Source of the DNA: Saltatorellus ferox
Lineage (GTDB): Bacteria > Planctomycetota > UBA1135 > GCA-002686595
DNA length: 64,000 nucleotides
NCBI GenBank assembly: GCA_007751475.1
Contig: CP036434.1
Span: 2,108,001 to 2,172,000, forward strand
Reading direction: 5' to 3'
In this document: positions 43,071-53,395 of the stretch, piece by piece
Numbering within the stretch: position 1 is the stretch's first letter
Layout: every line of letters starts with the position of its first letter
Made by a program: the position numbers and the translations under genes
The notes under the pieces: model-generated
Told to the model about the DNA's origin: nothing
Database searches by the model: none
Seen by the model: the letters and a program-made list of their open reading frames with translations, nothing else

Positions 43071-44786
43071 ATGATCGAGTTCAAACTGCCTGATATCGGC
43101 GAAGGCATCGCCGAAGGCGAGATCGTCCAGTGGCTTGTCGAAGAGGGCGCCTCCGTCGACGAGCACCAGCCCGTCGTCGAAGTGATGACGGACAAGGCCA
43201 CCGTCGAGGTCCCCGCGCCCGCGGCGGGCGTCGTGACGAAGCTCCTCGCCGCCGAGGGCGACACCGTGCCCGTGGGCAACGTGATCTTCCACCTCGACGA
43301 AGGCGGTTCCGGTTCGGCTTCGGTCGAGTCGACGAGCGCCCCTGCGAACTCGGGTGAAGGCGGTGGGACCGGCGGAGCCGTTTCCCCCTCGGCCGCGCCC
43401 CAGGCGACCCCTGCCGGCGGTGGTTCCGGCGGCGGCGGTGAGATGATCAAGTTCAAGCTCCCCGATATCGGCGAGGGCATCGCCGAGGGCGAGATCGTTC
43501 AGTGGCTCGTCGAGGCCGGCGCGGTGGTCGAAGAGCACCAGCCCGTCGTCGAGGTCATGACGGACAAGGCCACGGTCGAGGTCCCCGCGCCCGCGGCGGG
43601 CACGATCGTCGAGCTCCTGGCCGAGGCCGGCGCGACCGTTCCGGTCGGCGACGTGATCTTCCATCTGCAGACGGGCGCGTCCTCCGGTGGGGGGAGCGCT
43701 CCCGCGCCGTCGGCGCCCGCGGCTTCCAACGGTAGCCCGGCTCCTGCACCGAGCGCCCCCGCAGGCGGCGGCCAGCCCGCGCGCGTGAGCCACGCGGACG
43801 GCAAGGTCCTCGCTGTTCCCAGCGCGCGCCGCGTCGCCCGTGAACTCGGCGTCGATCTGATGAACGTGAGCGGCTCGGGCCGCGGCGGCGTTGTCCGCCG
43901 CGCCGACGTCGAGGCGTTCTCGAAGTCTGGCGGCGGGTCGACCCAGCCTGCACAGTCCGCGCCCGCAGCTGCGACCTCGGGCGCCGTCTCGGCTCCGCCC
44001 CAGCCGATCAGCGCGCCGCCCGCCCCGGCAGCCGCCGCTGGCCGGGCCTCGGCTCCTGCCGAGCCGATCCCGGTCATGTCCGAGGAGAAGCGCACGCCGT
44101 ACCGCGGTATCCGCCGCAAGATCGGCGAGGCGATGACGCGCTCCAAGCACACGGCGGCACACTTCACCGTGGTCGAGGAGATCGACGTCACCGAGCTGGT
44201 CGCGACGCGCGAGCGCGCGAAGGCGCTCGGCAAGCAGCACGGCGTCAACGTGACCTACATGCCCTTCATCATGAAGGCAGTGGCGAACGGCCTGACCCGC
44301 TTCCGCTCGCTGAACGGCCATCTCGACGAGACGGCCGGCGAGATCATCCTGCCCGCCGAGGTCAACATCGGCATCGCGACCGACACGCCGAACGGCCTCG
44401 TGGTTCCGGTGATCCGCAACGTCGAGCGCAAGGGCATGCTGCACCTCGCGGCCGAGCTGACGGACCTCGCCCAGCGCACGCGCGACGGCAAGGTGATGCC
44501 GGACGAGCTTCGCGGCTCGACGTTCACGATCACGAACGCGGGCAACATCGGCGGAACGCTGGCGACTCCGGTCATCAACTTCCCCGACATCGCCATCCTT
44601 GGCGTGCACCGCATCGTCAAGCGTCCGGGCGTCATCGAGACCCCGGAAGGCGACGAGATCGCGATCCGTCAGTACATGAACCTCTCCTGCAGCGTCGATC
44701 ACCGTCTCGCCGACGGCGCCGACGCGGCCCGCTTCCTCGCCTGGATGCGGACCCTGCTCGAGAACCCCGGACTGCTGACGCTCTGA
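43071..44786 (+). CDS. Dihydrolipoamide acyltransferase (E2) with two lipoyl domains
   Basis: A 571-residue E2 core subunit. Lipoyl domain 1 (1-76) has the lipoylated K42 in EVMTDKATVEVP. Lipoyl domain 2 (about 126-200) has K166 in the same motif, and the two domains are nearly identical in DNA. They are joined by Ala/Pro/Gly-rich flexible linkers. The peripheral-subunit-binding domain is at about 246-283 (LAVPSARRVARELGVDLMNV). The catalytic domain spans about 340-571 with the active site DHRLADG (H544, D548). It links E1 and E3 in the complex. The lipoyl groups would be supplied by the LipA and LipB encoded in the same operon. Confidence 0.95.
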   Translation: MIEFKLPDIGEGIAEGEIVQWLVEEGASVDEHQPVVEVMTDKATVEVPAPAAGVVTKLLAAEGDTVPVGNVIFHLDEGGSGSASVESTSAPANSGEGGGTGGAVSPSAAPQATPAGGGSGGGGEMIKFKLPDIGEGIAEGEIVQWLVEAGAVVEEHQPVVEVMTDKATVEVPAPAAGTIVELLAEAGATVPVGDVIFHLQTGASSGGGSAPAPSAPAASNGSPAPAPSAPAGGGQPARVSHADGKVLAVPSARRVARELGVDLMNVSGSGRGGVVRRADVEAFSKSGGGSTQPAQSAPAAATSGAVSAPPQPISAPPAPAAAAGRASAPAEPIPVMSEEKRTPYRGIRRKIGEAMTRSKHTAAHFTVVEEIDVTELVATRERAKALGKQHGVNVTYMPFIMKAVANGLTRFRSLNGHLDETAGEIILPAEVNIGIATDTPNGLVVPVIRNVERKGMLHLAAELTDLAQRTRDGKVMPDELRGSTFTITNAGNIGGTLATPVINFPDIAILGVHRIVKRPGVIETPEGDEIAIRQYMNLSCSVDHRLADGADAARFLAWMRTLLENPGLLTL

Positions 44787-44790
44787 TTCC

Positions 44791-45900
44791 GTGACAGCCT
44801 CCCTCCAGATCCTGAGCCCGGCCGGCGAACTCGTCGGCGAGGTGCCGAAGCACTCCGACGAAGAGCTCCTCGCTCTCCTCGTGCACATGCTGCGCATCCG
44901 CTGCCTCGACGGCCGGATGCTCAAGCTACAGCGCGCGGGACGCGTGGGCTTCGTCGGCACGGCGACGGGTCTGGAAGGAACGCTGGTGGGCGCGGCGGCT
45001 CCGCTCCGTCCCACGGACTGGCTCTGGTCGGGGCTCCGTGAGGGCGGGGCCGCCGTCATGCGGGGCCTGCCGCTCGCCGAGTACGTGGCGCAGATGTACT
45101 GCAACGCCAACGACACGGCGAAGGGCAGGCAGATGTGCAATCACTTCCAGCACAAGGGCACCAACTACCCGAGCTGGTCGAGCGTGATCGGCACGCAGAT
45201 CACGCACGGCGTGGGCGCGGCCTACGCCTCGAAGCAGCGCGGCGACGACGTGGTCCATGTGATCCACTTCGGCGATGGCGCGACGAGCTCCGGTGGGTTC
45301 CACTCCGGCCTCAACTTCGCGGCCGTGTGGAAGGTCCCCGCGGTCTTCGTCTGCACCGACAACGGCTGGGCGATCTCGGTCCCCTCCTCCGAGCAGACGG
45401 CGGCCAAGTCCTTCGCCGAGAAGGCCAAGGCCTACGGCATGCCGGGTGTCCAGGTCGACGGCAACGACGTGCTCGCCTGTGAGTCCGCCGTCGGTGAGGC
45501 GATGGAGCGCGCGCGCGCGGGCGAGGGCCCGACGCTCGTGGTGCTACGGACCTACCGCATGCTCGGCCACTCCAGCTCCGACGACCCGACGAAGTACCGC
45601 TCGGACGAAGAGGTCGAGTCCTGGGCCCAGCGCGATCCGATCGAGCGCTTCGAGCGCTACCTGATCGAGCGCGGCGTGCTGCACGAAGGTCGCCGCGCGG
45701 AGATCGAGAAGGACCTCCTGAAGGAGATCGACGCCGTCATTCACGAGCAGGAAGCCGCGCCGCCCATGGCGCTCAAGACGCTGGTCGAGGACGTGTACGC
45801 CGACGTGCCCTTCCACCTGCGCCTGCAGTACAACGAGTTCATCGCCATCGCCGAGAAGCTGGGTCACGCCCAGCCGGGCGACGGCGCCTTTCCCCTGTAA
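44791..45900 (+). CDS. 2-oxoacid dehydrogenase E1 component, alpha subunit (second copy)
   Basis: A 369-residue paralogue of the E1alpha at 40879, starting with GTG four bases after the E2 stop. The ThDP motif is HFGDGATSSGGFHSGLNFAA..FVCTDNGWAIS. GKGRQM is present as TAKGRQMCNHF, but the substrate-facing segment (HKGTNYPSWSSVIGTQITHG) differs strongly from the first copy (VDPIHFYSISSPIGTHLPHA). This points to a different 2-oxoacid preference. Having two E1alpha genes and one E1beta in one operon is unusual. It could also pair with an E1beta encoded elsewhere. Confidence 0.88.
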   Translation: MTASLQILSPAGELVGEVPKHSDEELLALLVHMLRIRCLDGRMLKLQRAGRVGFVGTATGLEGTLVGAAAPLRPTDWLWSGLREGGAAVMRGLPLAEYVAQMYCNANDTAKGRQMCNHFQHKGTNYPSWSSVIGTQITHGVGAAYASKQRGDDVVHVIHFGDGATSSGGFHSGLNFAAVWKVPAVFVCTDNGWAISVPSSEQTAAKSFAEKAKAYGMPGVQVDGNDVLACESAVGEAMERARAGEGPTLVVLRTYRMLGHSSSDDPTKYRSDEEVESWAQRDPIERFERYLIERGVLHEGRRAEIEKDLLKEIDAVIHEQEAAPPMALKTLVEDVYADVPFHLRLQYNEFIAIAEKLGHAQPGDGAFPL

Positions 45901-45962
45901 TACTCCCCGATCCCTTTCGGGAACAGCCTCCGGGGCATCGTGCCCTGGACACGGACAAGTCC

Positions 45963-47375
<1,413 letters not shown>

Positions 47376-47384
47376 GTCCGGCCC

Positions 47385-48041
47385 ATGACAGAATCCGAGG
47401 CTGACGGCGCGCCGCTCGAGATCCTGGATCTCGGGCGGCGCTCGTATGAGGACGTCTACCGGCTCCAAGGGGAGCGCCTGGCGGCGCGCATTCGCGGCGC
47501 GGTGCCCGACGGCGTCTTCCTGGTAGAGCACGACCCCGTCGTGACGCGTGGGCGCCGTTCCGCCGAGGGGGACGCCGCGGCGGTGCCCTTCCCCGTGGTC
47601 ACGATCGAGCGCGGGGGCGAGGCGACGTTCCACGGCCCGGGGCAGATCGTGGCGTATCCGATCCTTCTTCTCCCCGAGGGGCGCCGGGACCTGCATCGGT
47701 ACCTTCGCGACCTGGAGGACGTCGTGATCCAGGCGCTCGCCGCGCTCGGGATCGAAGGGCGAAGAGAAAAAGGCCTCACCGGTGTCTGGATCGGAGACAA
47801 GAAAGTCTGCTCGATCGGCGTGGCGGTTCGGCGCTGGGTGACGTGGCACGGGCTGGCGCTCAACGTCACGACCGACATGGATTCGTTTCGCTCGTTCGCG
47901 CCCTGTGGACTGTCCGCAGACGTCATGACGAGGGTCATGGACCATTTTCCAGGTGGTCCAGAGGGCAAGGGCCCGTCCGGGGACCTCATGGCCCAGGTGA
48001 AGCTGGCGCTCGGCGAGGCGCTTCAGCGGGTGTTCGGGTAG
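47385..48041 (+). CDS. lipB: Octanoyltransferase
   Basis: A 218-residue enzyme that transfers octanoyl groups from acyl carrier protein to lipoyl domains, the step before LipA. Signatures are RGGEATFHGPGQIVAYPI, the lysine in GVWIGDKKVCSIG, RRWVTWHGLALNV and the active-site Cys in FAPCGL. It starts 9 bases after the lpdA stop, so the operon holds both enzymes for lipoyl assembly and the complex that uses them. Confidence 0.95.
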   Translation: MTESEADGAPLEILDLGRRSYEDVYRLQGERLAARIRGAVPDGVFLVEHDPVVTRGRRSAEGDAAAVPFPVVTIERGGEATFHGPGQIVAYPILLLPEGRRDLHRYLRDLEDVVIQALAALGIEGRREKGLTGVWIGDKKVCSIGVAVRRWVTWHGLALNVTTDMDSFRSFAPCGLSADVMTRVMDHFPGGPEGKGPSGDLMAQVKLALGEALQRVFG

Positions 48042-48061
48042 TGGTAAACGTGCGCGGTACA

Positions 48062-48076
48062 CGGAAAGGTTTTCCG
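48062..48076 (+). terminator. Weak hairpin after lipB
   Basis: The sequence CGGAAA-GGT-TTTCCG forms a 6-bp stem 20 bases past the lipB stop, at the end of the seven-gene operon. There is no U-tract, so the terminator role is tentative. Confidence 0.3.
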
Positions 48077-48190
48077 GACAGGTCGACCGAATCGGGTTTC
48101 TCCCACAGGTAGACAAAAGCCTGGCGTGCCGATCAGTCGATGAGTCGGACAGAGTCCTCCTGAGACCGGCGCCCCGAGGGCGTGTACGCC

Positions 48191-48610
48191 ATGCAATCAA
48201 AGCCAACCAGTATCGTCTCCTTCAGCAAGCTTCACCGGAACGAGCATGGGGGAGACCCGGTGATCGACCGCGACGTCTTTTCCATCCTGGAAGAGCTCGC
48301 GGACGAGGATGATCCGGACCTCGTGGCGGAGATCGTCGAACTGTTCCTGGTCGACTCAGCCGAACGCATGGCCCAGGTGGCGGACGCCGACGCGAAGTCG
48401 GACGCCGATGCGATCCGCGGTGCAGCCCACGCGCTGAAGTCGTCGAGCGCCAACATCGGCGCGCTGCGCTTCTCACAGGCGTGCGCTTCCCTGGAGGCTG
48501 CGGCGCGCGGGGACGACCTCGATGGCCTGCCCGAGCTGGTCTGTGCGGCGCTCGAGATGTACGAAGACGTACGCGGGGCTTTTGTCCGCGCCTCCGATGA
48601 GTCCGCCTGA
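48191..48610 (+). CDS. Histidine phosphotransfer (Hpt) domain protein
   Basis: A 139-residue protein. Residues about 25-130 form a four-helix Hpt domain with the phospho-accepting His in IRGAAHALKSSSANIGALRF. Hpt proteins relay phosphate between receiver domains. It is encoded directly upstream of two receiver-containing diguanylate cyclases (22-base gap to the next start), which makes them plausible partners. A GTG at 48182 would add three residues. No histidine kinase is in the window. Confidence 0.85.
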   Translation: MQSKPTSIVSFSKLHRNEHGGDPVIDRDVFSILEELADEDDPDLVAEIVELFLVDSAERMAQVADADAKSDADAIRGAAHALKSSSANIGALRFSQACASLEAAARGDDLDGLPELVCAALEMYEDVRGAFVRASDESA

Positions 48611-48631
48611 GCCCCAGCCTGAACCCCAGAT

Positions 48632-50683
48632 ATGAGTTCTATCCCCACAGAATTCGAGGAGCTCAAGAACAGCGGTGAGCTGCCGTCGCCCACGGGCGTC
48701 GGGATGAAGATCCTCGAAATCACCCGGACCGACGACTACAGCGCGGAGGACATGGGCGATGCGATCATGTCCGACCCGTCGTTGACGGGCCGGATTCTTC
48801 GCCTGGCGAACAGCGCCGATCGCGCCGGGCACGAGGCGGTGACGACCGTGTCCGGAGCCATCATGCGCCTTGGAGGCAGCGTCGTACGGGACCTCGCGCT
48901 GGCCTTCTCGCTCATCTCCGAGCGCGAAGCGGGCGCCTGCAGGCCGTTCGACTACGAGCGCTACTGGTCGCTCTCCCTCGGCCGCGCCGTGGCCGCCCAG
49001 GAGCTGAGCCGCCACTTCGGGCTCTTCAAGCCGGAAGAGGCCTACATCTGTGGACTCCTTGGCGAGATCGGCATGCTCGCGCTCGCGTCGGTACACGCCG
49101 AGCGCTACGGCAAGATCCTGCTCTCGAACCAGGGCAAGACCCTGCGGGCGCTTCGTGAGGCCGAGTTCGCTGAGTTCGAGATCGATCACGCGACCGTGAG
49201 CAAGTGCATGCTGGCTGAGTGGGGTCTGCCGCAGCTCTTCGTGGAAGCGGTGAATCAATTCAATTCGCAGCGCGCGTTCACTCCGACCGAAGAGCCGATC
49301 GCGACACTGGCCGATCTGCTGCGTCTCGCGGATGCGATTGGAAGTGCGATCTTGCTCGGGGAAACCACGCCTCCGCGCCGGATCACCGAGATCGGTGATC
49401 AGCTGGAGATCCTCAGGGACGTGCTGAAGGTGGACGATTCCGGGCTCCAGGGCTTCTGTGATCAGGTGGCCAAGGAATGGCAGCAGTGGGGCGAGAGCCT
49501 CGACATCGAGACGACCGAGATTCGCTTCAGTCAGGTCCTGGCGGCCATCGCCCACGGCCGAGACATGGCCCGGGCCGAGGAGAACAAGGCTCGGCAGCAG
49601 GCCGGTCCCGAAGTGGAGCCAGCGGCCGTGGCGGCCAAGGTGCCGGTCGTCAAGCTTCCGCCGCTGGGCGCGACCCTCGGAGACGAGCGCATCCGCATTC
49701 TGGCCGTCGATGACGACCCCGTCTCGCTTCGCTTGCTAGTCCGTCACCTCCGCGCCGAGCGCTTCGAGGTCTCGATGGCACGGGGGGGGAAGGAGGCGCT
49801 CAAGCGGGCGCTCCAGGAGAAGCCAGCGCTGCTCATCGTCGACCACGAGATGCCGGACCTCAACGGTCTGGAGGTCGTGCGTGCGCTTCGTCGCTCCAGC
49901 GTCGGCGCGTCGATGTATATCCTGTTGCTGACCGGCAGCCACACCAACGAGCTGCTCGTCGAGGCCTTCGATGCCGGCGTGGACGACTTCGTCACGAAGC
50001 CCTTCCTCGCGACCGCGCTCTCGGCGCGCATCAAGGCGGGCGTCCGCATCGCGAAGCTCCAGGCCAAGGTCGAGCGCGACCGGAAGACGATCCTGGAGCA
50101 GCTGGCCGACAAGAACGCGCTGAACCGCAAGCTCCGGACCGCGTCACTCACGGACCCGCTGACCGGCCTGCCGAACCGTCGCCACGCGATGAATCGGGTC
50201 GACGTCGAATGGAAAGCGACGGAGCGGAACGGCATCCCGTTCTGCGTCATCATGCTGGACATCGACAAGTTCAAGGCGGTCAACGACAACTTCGGGCACG
50301 ACGTGGGGGACGAGGTCCTTCAGGCCACCGCCCAGGCGGTCAAGAGCGCCCTGCGCGGCGAGGACGAGGTCTGCCGACTCGGCGGAGAGGAGTTCCTCGT
50401 GATCTGCCGCGGCGCGTTCGAGAAGGACGGCGCGATCGTGGCCGAGCGAATCCGCCAGGCCGTGGAGAACAACGTGGTGAAGTCCCCGGGGTTCGATCGC
50501 GCGGTGACCGTGAGCCTCGGCGTCGCCGGGACCCACGAAGGCGTTCCCAGTCTCATGGCGCTCCTCAAGGCGTCCGACGAGGCGGTGTATCAAGCCAAGA
50601 ATGAGGGGCGGAATTGCGTTCGGGTCGCAGGTGCACCCTTGCCGACACCCGAAGAAGCAGAGAAGTACCGGCGTTCCGCCTGA
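48632..50683 (+). CDS. HDOD - receiver - GGDEF diguanylate cyclase
   Basis: A 683-residue cytoplasmic signalling protein. The HDOD domain (1-240) opens with LPSPTGVGMKILEITRTDDY and lacks the HD pair (GLLGEIGML). The receiver domain (about 353-465) has ILAVDDDP, phospho-Asp D404 (LIVDHEMPDLNG), T434 and K456. The GGDEF domain (505-665) has an intact active site GGEEF (584-588) and an inhibitory I-site R575-x-x-D578 exactly five residues before it. It should make cyclic di-GMP under receiver control with product inhibition. It is a paralogue of the next gene and follows the Hpt gene. Confidence 0.92.
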   Translation: MSSIPTEFEELKNSGELPSPTGVGMKILEITRTDDYSAEDMGDAIMSDPSLTGRILRLANSADRAGHEAVTTVSGAIMRLGGSVVRDLALAFSLISEREAGACRPFDYERYWSLSLGRAVAAQELSRHFGLFKPEEAYICGLLGEIGMLALASVHAERYGKILLSNQGKTLRALREAEFAEFEIDHATVSKCMLAEWGLPQLFVEAVNQFNSQRAFTPTEEPIATLADLLRLADAIGSAILLGETTPPRRITEIGDQLEILRDVLKVDDSGLQGFCDQVAKEWQQWGESLDIETTEIRFSQVLAAIAHGRDMARAEENKARQQAGPEVEPAAVAAKVPVVKLPPLGATLGDERIRILAVDDDPVSLRLLVRHLRAERFEVSMARGGKEALKRALQEKPALLIVDHEMPDLNGLEVVRALRRSSVGASMYILLLTGSHTNELLVEAFDAGVDDFVTKPFLATALSARIKAGVRIAKLQAKVERDRKTILEQLADKNALNRKLRTASLTDPLTGLPNRRHAMNRVDVEWKATERNGIPFCVIMLDIDKFKAVNDNFGHDVGDEVLQATAQAVKSALRGEDEVCRLGGEEFLVICRGAFEKDGAIVAERIRQAVENNVVKSPGFDRAVTVSLGVAGTHEGVPSLMALLKASDEAVYQAKNEGRNCVRVAGAPLPTPEEAEKYRRSA

Positions 50684-50749
50684 CGTCTCTTCCGCGGAGG
50701 CTCTGGCCACGTCCCGGTCCTCACCTCCTCCAAAGGTCACCCCCCATTC

Positions 50750-52837
50750 ATGCACCGCAAGTTCGATGAACTCCGGCTCACCGGATCCCTGCCGTCCCCT
50801 TCGACGGCGGGTCTGCGGATCTTGGAGCTCACCAAGGACGACGACTACGATCACGAAGAGCTGATCCGGACCCTGCTGGCGGATCCGGCGCTCTCGGGGC
50901 GGATCATCAAGATCGCCAACGCGGCCAACAAGGACGGGCTCCCGAACGTCAAGACCGTCGGCCAGGCCACGATGCGACTGGGGCGCCGGGCGATCCGCTC
51001 GGTGGCGCTCGGGTTCACGCTCGTCGCGGACAATCGCCGGGGCGAGGCCAAGCACTTCGACTACAAGGACTACTGGGCCAACGCGCTCGCCACCGCGGTG
51101 ACCGTGCACGTGCTGGCCCAGGTCACGCGCCACGTCGACCCCGCTTCGGCCTTCACCTGCGCGCTCCTGGCGGACGTGGGCAAGCTCGCCTTTGCGAGCA
51201 TCCACCCCGAGCGCTACTCGGACCTCCTGCGCGACAACCCGGGGATCCCGGACCTCGCGCTCGCGCGCCTCGAGTCACGCGCCTTCGGCATCGATCACTT
51301 CGAGGTCTCGGCGGCGATCATGGCCAGCTGGGGTCTGCCGCGCGAGTTCCAGGAAGTCGCGCTGCTCCGCGCCCAGGAACAGGACATCGGCACGCCCGAG
51401 ATCGGCGGCGACGAGGACGTGGACGACGACGGCAAGAAGACGCTGCTCACGCTCGTCCGCTCGGGGCGTCAGATCGCGCGGGTCCTGACGGGCTGCTGGG
51501 AGCCGGACGACGCGCGCTGGCGCGGCGGCTTTCTGTCGCTCTCCCACCTGTGCGAGGACCTCGACATGGAGTACGACGCGCTCCTGTCGCTCTGCGACGC
51601 GGTCGTGCCCAGCTGGAAGGAGTGGGGCTCCATCATCGGGATTACCACCTTCAACGCGGGGTCGTTCCAGGACGTGGCCAACGAGTTCGAGCGCCGCGGC
51701 CTGCGCTCGGCGATGCTCACGGCGCCCGCCGACATGCGGCGTCCGCACGTGCCCGAGGAGAAGGAGTCCGGTCTCTTCCAGGCCGAGCTCGATCTTCCGC
51801 TGCATCCGCTCGATCGGCCCGGCGTGGACGACGGAGAGCCGACCCGCATCCTGCTCGTCGACGACGACTCCCAGATGCTGCGGCTCATCGGTCACCACCT
51901 GCGCCGGGAAGGCTACGAGGTCCTCACCGCGGAGACGAGCGCCCAGGGCCTCGCGATCGCGCTGGAGCATACGCCTCAGATCCTCATCACCGACTGGATG
52001 ATGCCCGAGATGAGCGGCATCGAGCTTTGCGCCACGCTGCGCCGGAGCCAGGTCGGCATGAAGATGTACGTCATCCTCGTGACGGCGCGCGGCGACGACG
52101 AGCAGATCGTCGAGGCGTTCGATGCGGGCGCGGACGACTACATCGTGAAGCCCTTCAACCCGCGCATTCTGATCGCGCGCGTGCGCGCGGCCCAGCGGAT
52201 GATCCAGCTCCGCGAGCGGGTCGAGGACTCGGAGCGCTCGCGCCTGCGCCAGGTCGCCGAGCTCGGCATCATGACGAGGAAGCTGCGCGCGGCGGCTCTG
52301 ACGGATACGCTGACGGAGCTTCCGAACCGCCGCTACGCGATGAAGCGCCTCAAGCAGGAGTGGGAGACCGCGCGCCGCACGAACCGCCCGCTCTCGGTGA
52401 TCCTCTGCGACATCGACCGCTTCAAGAGCGTCAACGACGACTACGGCCACGACGTGGGCGACATCGTGCTCCGCGAGGTCGCGCACACGCTGCAAGCCCA
52501 TGGTCGCGCGTCCGACGTGCTCTGCCGCCTCGGCGGTGAGGAGTTCCTGGTGATCAACGTGGCGACGGACGTCGACACGTCGGAGAAGGCCGCGGAGCGC
52601 CTGCGCAGCGCGATCGAGCGCCACGTGATCCGCCACAGCGGATTCGACCGCGCCGTGACGCTGAGCCTTGGCGTGGCGCAGATGTCCCCCGACATGGAGA
52701 GCGTCGACGATCTGATCAAGGCGTCCGACGAAGCGCTCTACGTCGCGAAAGAGTCCGGTCGAAACCGCGTTTGCGTCTCCGGCCAGGCGGAGATCCAGAT
52801 CGGCGACGATCAGGATCCCCAACGCTTCAGCGCCTAA
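50750..52837 (+). CDS. HDOD - receiver - GGDEF diguanylate cyclase (second copy)
   Basis: A 695-residue paralogue of the preceding protein with the same three domains. HDOD is at 1-240 (LPSPSTAGLRILELTKDDDY, ALLADVGKLAF). The receiver (about 366-475) has LLVDDDSQ, D415 in LITDWMMPEMSG and K467 (VKPF). The GGDEF domain (515-680) has GGEEF at 595-599 and I-site R586-x-x-D589. An acidic insert EIGGDEDVDDDGKK (217-230) is specific to this copy. The tandem pair looks like an old duplication, since the HDOD parts have diverged more than the GGDEF parts. Likely co-transcribed with the Hpt gene. Confidence 0.92.
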   Translation: MHRKFDELRLTGSLPSPSTAGLRILELTKDDDYDHEELIRTLLADPALSGRIIKIANAANKDGLPNVKTVGQATMRLGRRAIRSVALGFTLVADNRRGEAKHFDYKDYWANALATAVTVHVLAQVTRHVDPASAFTCALLADVGKLAFASIHPERYSDLLRDNPGIPDLALARLESRAFGIDHFEVSAAIMASWGLPREFQEVALLRAQEQDIGTPEIGGDEDVDDDGKKTLLTLVRSGRQIARVLTGCWEPDDARWRGGFLSLSHLCEDLDMEYDALLSLCDAVVPSWKEWGSIIGITTFNAGSFQDVANEFERRGLRSAMLTAPADMRRPHVPEEKESGLFQAELDLPLHPLDRPGVDDGEPTRILLVDDDSQMLRLIGHHLRREGYEVLTAETSAQGLAIALEHTPQILITDWMMPEMSGIELCATLRRSQVGMKMYVILVTARGDDEQIVEAFDAGADDYIVKPFNPRILIARVRAAQRMIQLRERVEDSERSRLRQVAELGIMTRKLRAAALTDTLTELPNRRYAMKRLKQEWETARRTNRPLSVILCDIDRFKSVNDDYGHDVGDIVLREVAHTLQAHGRASDVLCRLGGEEFLVINVATDVDTSEKAAERLRSAIERHVIRHSGFDRAVTLSLGVAQMSPDMESVDDLIKASDEALYVAKESGRNRVCVSGQAEIQIGDDQDPQRFSA

Positions 52838-52897
52838 AGCGGTTTTCACGCCACGCTGATTCGCGGCACAGGGCTCCGGGCAACATTGCACGTCGCC

Positions 52898-53395
52898 ATG
52901 AGCCAACAAGAATCACCGAAAGAGAAACTCGTCGACCTCCTGAAGTCCTTTGACGAAGCGATGCTCGTCACGCGCGCCAGCGACGGTGAGCTTCGCTCAC
53001 GCCCCATGCGGATCGTCGCCACCAAGCCGTCGGGCGAGATGGTCTTCGTGACCGGACTCGACCAGGTGAAGGTGGACGAGATCCTCGCGGAGCCCCAGGT
53101 GAACGTCGCCTGCCATGACGGCAAGCGAAGCGTTTCCGTTTCCGCCAAGGCCACCGTCTCCAACGACCGCGAGCGCATCGGTCTGTACCACGACAAGTCG
53201 TGGGACCTCTGGTTCCCGGAGGGCGTGAACGATCCGAACATCGCGCTGATCGACGTTCATCCGTCCACGGCGGAGTACTGGGACGGGAGTGGCCTCAACC
53301 GCCTGAAGTTCGCAGCGGCCGCAGCTGGCGCGCTGATGCGCGGAGAGGCGATGGACCCGGACAGCACGGAGCACGGCACGGTCAAAATGAAGTAG
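52898..53395 (+). CDS. Pyridoxamine-5'-phosphate-oxidase-like (general stress FMN-binding) protein
   Basis: A 165-residue split-barrel protein of the GsiB/GS26-like PPOX group. Recognisable parts are AMLVTRASDGELRSRPMRIV, VFVTGLDQVKVDEILAEPQVNV and SWDLWFPEGVNDPNIALIDV, the last being typical of stress protein 26. Such proteins bind flavins, but their reaction is usually unknown. I chose ATG 52898 (MSQQESPKEKL) over the TTG at 52886. Its 3' end overlaps the 3' end of the convergent lipoprotein gene by 14 bases. Confidence 0.85.
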   Translation: MSQQESPKEKLVDLLKSFDEAMLVTRASDGELRSRPMRIVATKPSGEMVFVTGLDQVKVDEILAEPQVNVACHDGKRSVSVSAKATVSNDRERIGLYHDKSWDLWFPEGVNDPNIALIDVHPSTAEYWDGSGLNRLKFAAAAAGALMRGEAMDPDSTEHGTVKMK

